47,764 nt of DNA, from positions 1-47,764 of the forward strand of contig JAJRYB010000088.1 of the NCBI GenBank assembly GCA_024275995.1, written 5' to 3'. A program made the position numbers and the translations under genes. The notes beneath the pieces are model-generated. The model was not told the origin of the DNA. It was given only the letters and a program-made list of their open reading frames with translations, and did no database searches. Positions 7,396-15,118 of the stretch are shown here, piece after piece. This DNA is from Planctomycetota bacterium (lineage in GTDB: Bacteria > Planctomycetota > Phycisphaerae > SM23-33). Numbering within the stretch: the first letter of the stretch is position 1; the number at the start of each line of letters is the position of its first letter.

Positions 7396-8532
7396 TCAGC
7401 GCCGTCGCCGGGTGGGAGTCGCTTCGCCGACGGCCTTGAGGTCCACCATCCGCTGAAGCGCCACGCGAGCGTCCCGAGCGATATCGTCGGGGACGGAAAC
7501 GCGATTGACCACGTTGCCTTCCGCCAGGTTGTCCAGCACCCACAGCAGGTGCGGCAGGTCGATCCGGTGCATCTGCGCGCACAGGGCGGGGGCTTCGGAA
7601 AGCGTTCGGATAAACCGGTCCGCATGTCGTTTCGCCAGGCGGTTGACGAGATTACTTTCGGTTCCGATGGCCCAGCGGCTTGCGGGTTCGCCCTCGCCGA
7701 CTGCGCGGATGATCTGTTCGGTGCTTCCGGAGGCATCGGCCAGCTGCACCAGTTCGTGCGGGCATTCGGGGTGGACAATCACGCGAATATCCGGATATCG
7801 CGAGCGGACGTTGGTCACGTCGTCGGTAGAGAAAAGCTGGTGGACGTAGCAATATCCCTTCCACAGGATGAACCTCGCCCGTTCGACGTCCCGTGCGGAA
7901 AGTCCGCCGCAAGGCAGCAGCGGGTCGTACACCACGCAATCGTCTAGCGAATAGCCCATCGCGACGGCGGTGTTGCGGCCGAGATGTTCGTCCGGAATGG
8001 CGAATATTTTTTGTCCGCCTCCTCCGGTTTCGTCCAGCGCCCACGCGAAGACGTTGCGGACGTTTCCGGACGTGCAGCAGGCGCCGCCTGCGCGGGCGGT
8101 AACCGCTTTGACCGCGGCTGCGGAATTGACGTAGGTGACAGGAACGACCTTCTCGCCGGTAAGCGCGGAGATTTCCTCCAGCGGAGCGGCGGTGGCGGCG
8201 TCCTCGGCCATATCCGCCATCGCGCAACCGGCGAGCATGTTGGGCAGGCAGACGATCTGATCCGGACCGCTCAGGATATCCGCGGACTCGGCCATGAAGT
8301 GGACGCCGCAAAAGACGATGTATTTCGCCCGCTTCTGAGAGGCGGCGAGTTGGGAGAGCTTCAGGCTGTCGCCGGTGAACTCTGCCAGGGCGATTACTTC
8401 GTCTCGCTGGTAGTGATGAGCGAGTATGCAGAGCGAATCGCCCAGCTCATCCTTCCTCGCGGCGATCCTTCGGCTGAGTTCGTCGAGGCCCATCGCCCCG
8501 TATTTCTGCGGTATCGCTATCTGCGATTGCAT
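7396..8532 (-). CDS. nadA: Quinolinate synthase
   Basis: The 378-residue enzyme condenses iminoaspartate with dihydroxyacetone phosphate to quinolinate in de novo NAD synthesis, in the cytoplasm. The three pseudo-repeated domains of NadA are visible: ILAHHYQRDEV at the start, VFCGVHFMAESADIL, and HPECPHELVQLAD. The [4Fe-4S] ligands are expected at C103 (AGCAMADM), C228 (WKGYCYVHQ) and C318 (ALCAQMHRI). The length fits long-type NadA, with a short basic extension (TPTRRRR) at the end. It lies 22 bases downstream of murJ on the same strand, so the two are probably co-transcribed. nadB and nadC are not in the window. Confidence 0.95.
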   Translation of the reverse strand: MQSQIAIPQKYGAMGLDELSRRIAARKDELGDSLCILAHHYQRDEVIALAEFTGDSLKLSQLAASQKRAKYIVFCGVHFMAESADILSGPDQIVCLPNMLAGCAMADMAEDAATAAPLEEISALTGEKVVPVTYVNSAAAVKAVTARAGGACCTSGNVRNVFAWALDETGGGGQKIFAIPDEHLGRNTAVAMGYSLDDCVVYDPLLPCGGLSARDVERARFILWKGYCYVHQLFSTDDVTNVRSRYPDIRVIVHPECPHELVQLADASGSTEQIIRAVGEGEPASRWAIGTESNLVNRLAKRHADRFIRTLSEAPALCAQMHRIDLPHLLWVLDNLAEGNVVNRVSVPDDIARDARVALQRMVDLKAVGEATPTRRRR

Positions 8533-8554
8533 GGTTCTGCGTTCTCCGGTGGTT

Positions 8555-10213
8555 TCACGTTATTGTACGGCCCCTGGAGGAGCGGGAACGGAAAAGTTCA
8601 CCCAGCTCGGGCATTCGCAAAATGACGGCGGCGGCGAAGTAAACGACGATTCCCGCCGCGACGCACGAAGCGACAAGGATCGCCAGCCCGACGTTTCGTC
8701 CCAGAGTCAAAACGTGGGGTCCGAGCAGCCTGTCCAGCAGGATGATCGTCGCGCCCATGGCGGTCGAGGCTATCAGCGTCCTTCCGGCGGATGCGGCGAT
8801 TCTGCGCCACCCCAGTCGCCCCAGGCGCCTCGCCAGCATCCATGCCAGCAGTGCCGCGGTAATGGTGGAGGTGATCGCGGTCGCCAGGCCGATGGCTGCG
8901 GACTTCATCGGCGTGAAGATAAGCCCCGCCACCAGCATCGCGTTGACGATCGCAAGGGTGGTGGTGATCTTCAGCGGAGTGGCGGTGTTTTTCATCGCGA
9001 AGAACGTCCGCAGCAGAATGTGATTGCAGAAGTACGCGCACATTCCCAGCGAGTACATACGCAGTATCATCGCGGCGCGGGCGACGTTGTCTATATCTCC
9101 CTCGACGAATTTTCCATGTCCGTAGATCAACTGGATGATGGGACCGGCCAGGACGATCAGACCGACTCCCGCGGGCAGCCCCAGGAATACGCTCAATCGC
9201 AGCGCCCGGTTTGTCGCGTCGCGCAATTGAGGCATCTCGCCCCGGCTTGCGTAACGGGACAGGAGCGGGAAGATAGCCGTCGCCAGTGAAATCGCCAATA
9301 TCCCGAGCGGGAACTGGTACAGGCGTCCTGCGGCGTAGATGCACGTGACCACGCCGGGTGAAAGCGGCTTGGCGATGGTCCAGCCGAAGATCGTCAACTC
9401 CGACGTTGCCCGCGTGGCGGTCATGATCCACGCGTAGATACTGTCGAAAAACGCGCTGAGTTGCGTGATTCCCAGCGGGATCATCATCGGCAGGGCGAAT
9501 TTCGCCATTCGCCTTACCGCCGGAAGTACGGGTCGCAGGCAGGGCATCGCCGCCAGTTGGACCCGTTTCAGCAGCCAGACGACAAGCGCCACCTGCACCA
9601 CCCCGGCGAGAAGTACCGAAGAGGCGAGTACGAACAGTCCCTCCGCCTTGCCTTCGGCGAAGTGGCGATGGGCGATGTACGCCCCGGCGATGAGGAATAT
9701 GTTCAGCAGGATAGGCGCGAAGGCGGGGTAGGCGAACCTGCCCCTGCATTGCAGCGCCGCCGAGCCGAGCGCCAGCAGGCAGATCGTGAACATGAACGGA
9801 ACGACGATCATCACGAGTTGCAGAAGCAGAACCTGGTCCCACTCGCCTCCCACCAATATCAGCCAGCTTCCCACCGCCAGTTCTATCAGGACGACCAGGA
9901 CCGCGAGGATCAATGACAGCAGACCGGCGGCATTTGCCAGGACGGCGCGCGCCTTGTCCGGCCCCTGGGATTCGGAAACCTCGGTGAACACGGGGACGAA
10001 CGCTGCCGCCAGCGCGCCCTCGCCGAAAAGGCGACGGAAGAGGTTCGGCACCCTGAACGCCGTCCAGAACGCATCGGTCAGCCTGCTGGCACCGAGGGCG
10101 ACGATGGCTACGTCTCGCACGAGTCCGAGCATGCGGGAGAACATGGTAAGCAGCGCGACCAGCTTGACCTTGCCGAAAAAGTGTTCCCGTTCCTTGTGCG
10201 ACGCGGTGTCCAT
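8555..10213 (-). CDS. murJ: Lipid II flippase MurJ (MviN family)
   Basis: This 552-residue polytopic membrane protein moves lipid II across the inner membrane for peptidoglycan synthesis. The N-terminal region has the family signature: MFSRMLGLVRDVAIVALGAS, then AFRVPNLFRRLFGEGALAAAFVPVF. About 13-14 hydrophobic segments follow, with the conserved GRLYQFPLGILAISLATAIFP late in the protein. I use the ATG at 10213; the upstream in-frame extension of 15 residues lacks a good ribosome binding site. nadA follows after 22 bases. A family 4 glycosyltransferase diverges from its 5' side. Its presence indicates that the organism makes lipid II. Confidence 0.93.
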   Translation of the reverse strand: MDTASHKEREHFFGKVKLVALLTMFSRMLGLVRDVAIVALGASRLTDAFWTAFRVPNLFRRLFGEGALAAAFVPVFTEVSESQGPDKARAVLANAAGLLSLILAVLVVLIELAVGSWLILVGGEWDQVLLLQLVMIVVPFMFTICLLALGSAALQCRGRFAYPAFAPILLNIFLIAGAYIAHRHFAEGKAEGLFVLASSVLLAGVVQVALVVWLLKRVQLAAMPCLRPVLPAVRRMAKFALPMMIPLGITQLSAFFDSIYAWIMTATRATSELTIFGWTIAKPLSPGVVTCIYAAGRLYQFPLGILAISLATAIFPLLSRYASRGEMPQLRDATNRALRLSVFLGLPAGVGLIVLAGPIIQLIYGHGKFVEGDIDNVARAAMILRMYSLGMCAYFCNHILLRTFFAMKNTATPLKITTTLAIVNAMLVAGLIFTPMKSAAIGLATAITSTITAALLAWMLARRLGRLGWRRIAASAGRTLIASTAMGATIILLDRLLGPHVLTLGRNVGLAILVASCVAAGIVVYFAAAVILRMPELGELFRSRSSRGRTIT

Positions 10214-10314
10214 GTGGAGATTATTACCTGTGGCGCAGGCCGATGAAAGAGCGGCCATGGAAATCGGGTCCCCGTCTTGACTCGCTACCGCCTGGCGTGC
10301 ACGATGGGTGCGCC

Positions 10315-11478
10315 ATGAAAATATGCCACGTCATAACGCGGATGATACTCGGCGGGGCGCAGGAGAACACGCTGCTTACCTGCGAAGGCCTGCGCGATCG
10401 CGGGCACGAGGTAACGCTCATCACCGGTCCGGCGCTCGGACCGGAGGGTGAATTAATGAGCCGTGCCGCCGCCGGCGGGTACCGCCTGATCGTGCTGGAT
10501 TCGCTGCGACGGGAAATAAATCCGCTTCGTGATCGCACGGCGTATTTCGAGATCGGCAAGCTTCTGCTGGAGATGCGCCCGGACATCGTCCATTCGCATT
10601 CGTCCAAGGCGGGCATACTCGCTCGAAAAGCGGCTGCGAAAATCGGCGGCATGAAGATCGTCCATACCGTTCACGGGCTACCCTTCCATCCGTACGAAAG
10701 CTGGTGGCGAAACCGCCTTTACGTGTCCCTGGAAAAACGGGCTGCGAAGCGGTCGGACGCTATCATCTCCGTCGCCGACGCCATGACGTGCCAGGCGATG
10801 GCCCAGGGAATCGGCAAACCTGAACAGTACACGACGATTTACAGCGGTATGGAGGTCTCGACCTTTCTGGACCGTCCCGCGGAGGCAGAGAAATTTCGCG
10901 CGTCGCTCGATCTCCCGGCCGATGCCGTGCTCGTTACGCAGGTGGCGCGTCTCGCGGAACTCAAGGGGCACGAGTACGTCCTCGAGGCTGCCGAGCGCAT
11001 CGAGAACAAGCGAGTGTACTTCTGCTTCGTCGGCGAGGGGGTGCTGCGGGAGACGATCGAGGCGGAAATCGCCCGGCGAGGTTTATCAGACCGCTTCCGC
11101 CTGGTCGGGCTTTTACCGCCGGAGAAAATCCCAGCCGTCATGCACGCGACGGACGTGCTGGTGCACTGCTCGCTGCGGGAGGGTCTGGCGCGAACGCTTC
11201 CGCAGGCGATGCTCGCGTCCAGGCCGGTGATCAGCTACGACGTGGACGGCGCGCGGGAAGTAGTTGACGACGAAACGGGCGTGCTGCTCGAACCGCGGGA
11301 AGTAAACGGGTTGGTCCGGGCGATCGAAACGCTGGCCGGTTCCGCGGAACTTCGCGAAAAAATGGGCCGGGCTGGACGTGAACGCTGCCGGGAAATGTTC
11401 GACCACAACCGCATGGTGGATCGAATCGAGTGTCTTTATCGCAAGGTGTGTAAAAATCGTCGTTCCGACGATTGCTAA
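10315..11478 (+). CDS. Glycosyltransferase family 4 (GT-B fold)
   Basis: The 387-residue protein transfers a sugar from a nucleotide donor, probably to an envelope or exopolysaccharide acceptor at the cytoplasmic membrane face. The N-terminal GT-B domain shows HVITRMILGGAQENTL, SSKAGILARKAA and VHTVHGLPFHP. The C-terminal domain shows VARLAELKGHEYVLEAA and the donor-site segment VHCSLREGLARTLPQAM. I prefer the ATG at 10315, because MKICHVITRM is the typical first strand; an upstream in-frame ATG would add 24 atypical residues. The last codons (NRRSDDC and the TAA) are part of a REP-like hairpin that matches another copy 700 bp away, so the native C-terminus was probably altered by insertion of the transposase unit. 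Confidence 0.9.
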   Translation: MKICHVITRMILGGAQENTLLTCEGLRDRGHEVTLITGPALGPEGELMSRAAAGGYRLIVLDSLRREINPLRDRTAYFEIGKLLLEMRPDIVHSHSSKAGILARKAAAKIGGMKIVHTVHGLPFHPYESWWRNRLYVSLEKRAAKRSDAIISVADAMTCQAMAQGIGKPEQYTTIYSGMEVSTFLDRPAEAEKFRASLDLPADAVLVTQVARLAELKGHEYVLEAAERIENKRVYFCFVGEGVLRETIEAEIARRGLSDRFRLVGLLPPEKIPAVMHATDVLVHCSLREGLARTLPQAMLASRPVISYDVDGAREVVDDETGVLLEPREVNGLVRAIETLAGSAELREKMGRAGRERCREMFDHNRMVDRIECLYRKVCKNRRSDDC

Positions 11479-11481
11479 ACG
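11455..11481 (-). repeat. REP-like hairpin, left copy
   Basis: On the plus strand AATCGTCG-TTC-CGACGATT forms a perfect 8-bp hairpin followed by GCTAAACG. Read on the minus strand it is CGTTTAGC followed by a hairpin with loop GAA. All 27 bases are identical to 12156-12182. It includes the stop codon of the glycosyltransferase (TAA at 11476-11478). Confidence 0.85.
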
Positions 11482-11494
11482 GATGGAACGCCAT

Positions 11495-12040
11495 TCATTC
11501 GTCCAACGGCGTCACGAAATCCCAATGTTGTGTCCCCAAACCCGCAACGATCGGATTCCGCACGATATAATTCGCGGCGGCACGGAGGATATGTTCGTCG
11601 TTTATGAAAACTTTCCAGCAGCCGCGGGTCCACGGCGTTTGTCGACGTTGCAATGCGTGCGTGGCCGCCCCCTTAAACTGGCCCACAAGGTATTCGATCC
11701 GATGAGTGGATCGCATCACAAGCAGATGTACGTGATCGTTCATGATCGCACACGCCCGCACGGTCAGGTCAAGTCGCTCGACCACATCGCCGAAACCCTG
11801 CGCAACCAGTACGCGCGTCGAGTCGTTTATGAAATAGGGAGCGCGGGACAACTTCGGCGCCGACGTGGTCCAGAACCGCTGCAAGACCCGCCTCGATGGT
11901 TGCGGATTCTGCCTGAGATATTTAATCTCGCCAATCGCCTTGAGTTCGGCGTTATAGATTTCTTTGGAAAACGACCCCCTCGGATCGTTGGGCAACCAGG
12001 TTCCATAGGTGGTGAAAATTGCATGATATGCAATAATCAT
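11495..12040 (-). CDS. REP-associated tyrosine (Y1, HUH) transposase
   Basis: This 181-residue single-strand DNA transposase is of the IS200-like/RAYT type. The HUH metal-binding motif is H103-V-H105 in IMNDHVHLLVMR. The probable nucleophilic tyrosine is Y158 in AANYIVRNP. The N-terminus (YHAIFTTYGTWLPNDPRGS) is typical of transposases associated with REP sequences. Such enzymes nick and join single strands at REP hairpins and are usually domesticated rather than freely mobile. A good GGGAGG site precedes the ATG at 12040. All catalytic residues are present and the frame is open, so it may be active. REP-like hairpins flank it on both sides. Confidence 0.92.
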   Translation of the reverse strand: MIIAYHAIFTTYGTWLPNDPRGSFSKEIYNAELKAIGEIKYLRQNPQPSRRVLQRFWTTSAPKLSRAPYFINDSTRVLVAQGFGDVVERLDLTVRACAIMNDHVHLLVMRSTHRIEYLVGQFKGAATHALQRRQTPWTRGCWKVFINDEHILRAAANYIVRNPIVAGLGTQHWDFVTPLDE

Positions 12041-12049
12041 ACATCCTCC

Positions 12050-12076
12050 CGCTTAGCAGTGGACCGAAGGTCCACT
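12050..12076 (+). repeat. REP-like hairpin with different stem, next to the transposase start
   Basis: CGCTTAGC at 12050-12057 precedes AGTGGACC-GAA-GGTCCACT at 12058-12076, a perfect 8-bp stem with 3-base loop GAA. The leader and loop match the flanking REP copies (CGTTTAGC, loop GAA on the minus strand), while all eight stem pairs are independent. The orientation is opposite to the flanking copies. It lies 10 bases upstream of the transposase ATG. Confidence 0.8.
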
Positions 12077-12111
12077 TTGAGTTGGTGTTTTCACGGATCG
12101 CAGGTGTCCGT

Positions 12112-12182
12112 TTTTAATCGTCGTTCCTATATTTTAATCGTCGTTCCGACGTTTTAATCGTCGTTCCGACGATTGCTAAACG
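12112..12182 (-). repeat. REP-like hairpin, right copy, with two extra 20-bp partial units
   Basis: Three 20-bp units beginning TTTTAATCGTCGTTCC follow one another at 12112, 12132 and 12152. The last runs into the complete 27-bp hairpin and tail at 12156-12182. The first unit ends TATA instead of GACG, so only the last forms the full hairpin with tail. The tandem partial copies resemble slipped or repeatedly extended REP ends. Confidence 0.75.
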
Positions 12183-12190
12183 TTGTTCAC

Positions 12191-12880
12191 TTATCGGGCG
12201 CAGTTTTTCGATAATTCATCAAGCGATTCGAGCGTTACCTCTGCAAGGCTCGCCACGATCTTGTGTGCAGATGATAGCGCCTCGGCGGGATAGCTGTTCG
12301 TGACGGCGAGGACCTTCAACCCGGCGGCTCGTGCGGCGTCGATACCGGCAGGCGAATCTTCCACGGCGACGCTGCGCTGCTCGTGGATTTCCCTTCCGGT
12401 ACATTCCCGCAGGCGCTCCAGCGCGAGGTTGTAACCTTCCGGATCGGGCTTGCCGCATGAGACGTCGCCCGCGTCCACGATCAGCCTGAACGCCCCTGCC
12501 GCCCCTATCGACTCGATCGCCAGCTCGATTTCCTCACGCAGAGCGCCGGAGCAGACCGCCAACGGAATGCCGGCCTCGGCAGCGGTGGAAATCAGCTCCA
12601 CCGCGCCCGGCAGGGCTTCGATGGAATCGCGGAACATCCGTTGCACCAGCCCCGTCTTGGCGTCGATCAGTCCGCTTATACAATTTTCGTCCAGTTGAAC
12701 GCCCCCATCGCGCGCGGCGGCGACGATGCAATCGTGATCGTCGTAGCCCAGGTACTCGCGGTAATAGGCCTCCCTGGTAAGCTCCACGCCAACGGTCTTC
12801 ATTACCTGCTGAAAGCAGAGAAGGTGGATCGGTTCACTGTCTGCCACGACGCCGTCGAAATCGAAAATTATCGCATCCAA
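12191..12880 (-). CDS. HAD-superfamily phosphatase (beta-phosphoglucomutase-like)
   Basis: The 229-residue cytoplasmic protein carries all HAD motifs. Motif I is FDFDGVVADSEP with the nucleophile D7 and the general acid D9. Motif II is VCSGAL, motif III is the Lys in CGKPDPEGY, and motif IV is VEDSPAGIDAA. The alpha-helical cap between motifs I and II is of the subfamily IA type (HLLCFQQVMKTVGVEL). This group includes beta-phosphoglucomutase, phosphoglycolate phosphatase and sugar-phosphate phosphatases; the substrate cannot be told. It starts 12 bases after the stop of the histidine kinase gene, so the two form an operon. Its 3' end abuts the right REP-like repeat. Confidence 0.88.
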   Translation of the reverse strand: MDAIIFDFDGVVADSEPIHLLCFQQVMKTVGVELTREAYYREYLGYDDHDCIVAAARDGGVQLDENCISGLIDAKTGLVQRMFRDSIEALPGAVELISTAAEAGIPLAVCSGALREEIELAIESIGAAGAFRLIVDAGDVSCGKPDPEGYNLALERLRECTGREIHEQRSVAVEDSPAGIDAARAAGLKVLAVTNSYPAEALSSAHKIVASLAEVTLESLDELSKNCAR

Positions 12881-12892
12881 AAATACTTCTCC

Positions 12893-14017
12893 TTACTTTT
12901 GGTCCTGAAGGCGTACGGAAACCTGCACGCCGGTTTGACCCTTCCGGGAGGAAATTTCCATCCTGCCCCCTCCGGCGCGCGCACGCTCAGCCATCGTGGT
13001 CAGACCCAGGCCATTGCGCCCGAGGTCCTGCGGGTCGAATCCCTTACCATCGTCCACTACGTTCAATATCAGCCATTCCCCCTGGCGGTCCAGATGAATG
13101 CCGATGTTATCGGCTCCACTATGTCGCATGGCATTATGGAGGGCCTCCTGTGCGATACGAAACAGCATGATCTCGACCTTGCCGTCGAAACGCACAGCGT
13201 CCAGGCCGGCTTCGCACGTTACGGAAACATTCTGTTTCGGTTCGAGATCGTTGACGAGCTGCTTGAGCGTGGGGACCAGTCCCAGCGCCTCCAGCGTCGG
13301 GGGGAAAAGCCCATGGCTGATCGCTCGCACCTCGCCGATCAACTCCCCGCACGCCTTGGATATCTGTTCCAACTGCTCGGCGAGGTAGGCCTTTTCATTG
13401 TTGCGACAGGTCTCGGCGGCGCTGCGAAGCTTGTAATGCACGGCGATCATGCGTTGCCCCATTGAATCGTGCAGTTCGCTCGCCAGTCGCCTTCGCTCAT
13501 CTTCCCTGGCGGTAACGAGTTTCATGTGAGCGGTGCGTGCAGCCTGCTCGGCCTGCTTCAATTCGGTGATATCGCGCACGACGGCCTGAAGCAGCTTTCT
13601 TCCACCGAGTGTCATTACGTTCAGCAGCACGTCGGCGGGAAAATCCGACCCGTCCGTTCGCCGGTGGAGCCATCCGAAATGGCACGTGCCTTCGAGAAAC
13701 GCCGTTTTGATTCGCTCCTCCGCCGCCTCGCGCGAGGACCGTCCGTCCGGTTGTCTCGGGGGCGAGAGGTCCGCAGGGTGCATCCGGCAGAACTCTTGGA
13801 CGCTGTCGCAGCCGAATATCGCGAGCGTGGCGTGGTTGCAGTCGATGAACGTCTTTTCATCGAGGAGCATCACGGCGTCGGAAGTGGATTCGTAGAGCGT
13901 GCGGTATTTCGCCTCGCTTGCACGCAGCGCCGCCTCCACGTGTTGCAGGCGGTCTGTTTTCGCCTTGAGGCGGGCAATTCGCCGGCGCAGGGTTTCGATT
14001 TCGTCACTGTTTTTCAT
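12893..14017 (-). CDS. PAS-domain sensor histidine kinase (NarX/DegS type)
   Basis: The 374-residue protein has a short N-terminal coiled coil (residues 6-35) and one PAS domain (about 36-155; KYRTLYESTSDAVMLLDE to AVVRDITELKQAE). A HisKA_3 dimerisation domain follows with the phosphorylated H183 in EDERRRLASELHDSMGQRM, then an ATPase domain ending in DDGKGFD and GLGLTTMAERARAGGG. It lacks membrane segments, so it senses a cytoplasmic signal. I use the ATG at 14017; a longer in-frame start adds an arginine/proline-rich leader. It is divergent from a LuxR-type regulator, its likely partner, and is followed by a HAD phosphatase gene. Confidence 0.9.
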   Translation of the reverse strand: MKNSDEIETLRRRIARLKAKTDRLQHVEAALRASEAKYRTLYESTSDAVMLLDEKTFIDCNHATLAIFGCDSVQEFCRMHPADLSPPRQPDGRSSREAAEERIKTAFLEGTCHFGWLHRRTDGSDFPADVLLNVMTLGGRKLLQAVVRDITELKQAEQAARTAHMKLVTAREDERRRLASELHDSMGQRMIAVHYKLRSAAETCRNNEKAYLAEQLEQISKACGELIGEVRAISHGLFPPTLEALGLVPTLKQLVNDLEPKQNVSVTCEAGLDAVRFDGKVEIMLFRIAQEALHNAMRHSGADNIGIHLDRQGEWLILNVVDDGKGFDPQDLGRNGLGLTTMAERARAGGGRMEISSRKGQTGVQVSVRLQDQK

Positions 14018-14147
14018 TTCGCTTTCACGCCCGGACGGATTTCGTTCGAACGGCGGGGCGTATTCTACCACCCATCCCGCCAACTTCGGTATTCATTCTC
14101 GACCTTTGTCGACGACGGAGGCAAGAGAGCCCTCGTATCTAATTTCC

Positions 14148-14175
14148 TTGCGAATTTTCCGTGCTGCGATAAGAT
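14148..14175 (+). promoter_or_regulatory. Candidate promoter for the response regulator
   Basis: TTGCGA (14148-14153) and TAAGAT (14170-14175) are separated by 16 bases in the gap between the divergent kinase and regulator genes. Transcription would start near 14182, about 85 bases before the ATG at 14266. Both boxes are imperfect. Confidence 0.35.
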
Positions 14176-14265
14176 ATTCTCCGAACGAGCGGCGCAGGGC
14201 GTGCAGAGCGGGTGCGTGTGACGCCCTGCGGGTTGAAAACGTGCTCGGGCAAGGGGTGGAATGCC

Positions 14266-14916
14266 ATGTCGGAAAAAGACGTAATCCGGGTGTTTCTTGC
14301 GGACGATCATTGCATGGTTCGCGAAGGACTGGCGGCGCTGGTCGCCCGGAATCCGGAAACACAAGTCGTCGGACAGTGCGGGGACGGGCTCCGCGTGATC
14401 GAAGAGGTTCGGAAAACGATTCCGGACGTTGTCGTGCTGGATATCACCATGCCCGGGCTCAACGGTCTGGATATCTGTCGGGAGCTTCGTCGCAAAGACA
14501 AGAACATCGCCGTGCTGATTCTCAGCATGCACGATGACGAGCAGTTCATAGTGCGTGCCTTGCACAACGGCGCATCAGGCTACCTGTTCAAGGAATCTGC
14601 CGCCGACCAGTTGATAGAAGCCCTGCGCACCGTCTCGGAAGGGGGGGTGTATCTCGGGCCCGGCATTTCCAGGAGCCTCCTGACGCGGATCGAAAACGGA
14701 GACGGCGACCTTTACGAACGTCTTACGACTCGCGAGCGCCAGGTTCTCCAGCTCATCGCGGAAGGCAACACAAATCGCCAGGTCGCCGAAGATCTGAATC
14801 TTGCGGTCAAAACCGTCGATACGCACCGCTCTCGTCTGATGCGTAAGCTCAACATCCATGACCAGACGGCACTGGTCAAATATGCCCTTCGCAGGGGCAT
14901 AATTACTCTTCGTTGA
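14266..14916 (+). CDS. LuxR/NarL-family response regulator
   Basis: The 216-residue transcription factor has an intact receiver domain. The acidic pair is in FLADDHCMVREGL, the phospho-acceptor is D59 in DVVVLDITMPGLNG, and the Lys is in SGYLFKESA. A linker leads to a LuxR-type helix-turn-helix (LTTRERQVLQLIAEGNTNRQVAEDL, then VKTVDTHRSRLMRKL). Phosphorylation by the divergent HisKA_3 kinase (12893-14017) is expected, since NarX/DegS kinases pair with this regulator class. The ATG at 14266 is chosen because the receiver starts right after it. The downstream gene is a c-di-GMP enzyme preceded by 11-bp repeats, which makes it a possible target. Confidence 0.92.
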   Translation: MSEKDVIRVFLADDHCMVREGLAALVARNPETQVVGQCGDGLRVIEEVRKTIPDVVVLDITMPGLNGLDICRELRRKDKNIAVLILSMHDDEQFIVRALHNGASGYLFKESAADQLIEALRTVSEGGVYLGPGISRSLLTRIENGDGDLYERLTTRERQVLQLIAEGNTNRQVAEDLNLAVKTVDTHRSRLMRKLNIHDQTALVKYALRRGIITLR

Positions 14917-14950
14917 AGATATATCCACGTCGCATGGGGTTGCCCTCGTA

Positions 14951-14994
14951 TTTCCGGGGTATTTCCGGCCTGTTTCCGGCCTGTTTCCGGCCAA
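14951..14994 (+). repeat. Four tandem 11-bp repeats (TTTCCGGCCTG)
   Basis: Units start at 14951, 14962, 14973 and 14984. The two middle units are identical; the first reads TTTCCGGGGTA and the last ends in AA. The repeats lie between the response regulator stop and the c-di-GMP gene start. The 11-bp spacing would place all copies on one face of the helix, as in some operators, but no binding protein is known. Confidence 0.7.
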
Positions 14995-15118
14995 ATTCAT
15001 TTGAGAACCTAGCTAAAGTCTCTTTTTAGCAGGACGATATAGTCTCTGTCGCGGCAGCCTTGCGCCGAGAAAGCCGCCGTAGTGCATGCAAAGATACCCT
15101 TGAAGGACGGGACTACAA

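Larger units (their letters stand above)
11455..12182. mobile_element. REP-associated transposase unit bounded by identical 27-bp repeats
   Basis: An HUH transposase gene (11495-12040) is bracketed by two identical 27-bp direct repeats (11455-11481 and 12156-12182), each a perfect 8-bp stem, 3-base loop hairpin plus tail. A third hairpin of the same layout but different stem and opposite orientation lies just upstream of the transposase start. The arrangement matches REP-associated tyrosine transposases and their REP substrates. The left edge overlaps the end of the glycosyltransferase gene. Confidence 0.75.

Noticed and set aside
12058-12076. Hairpin as a Rho-independent terminator
   Set aside because: It is upstream of the transposase start, lacks a T run on either strand, and fits the REP pattern.
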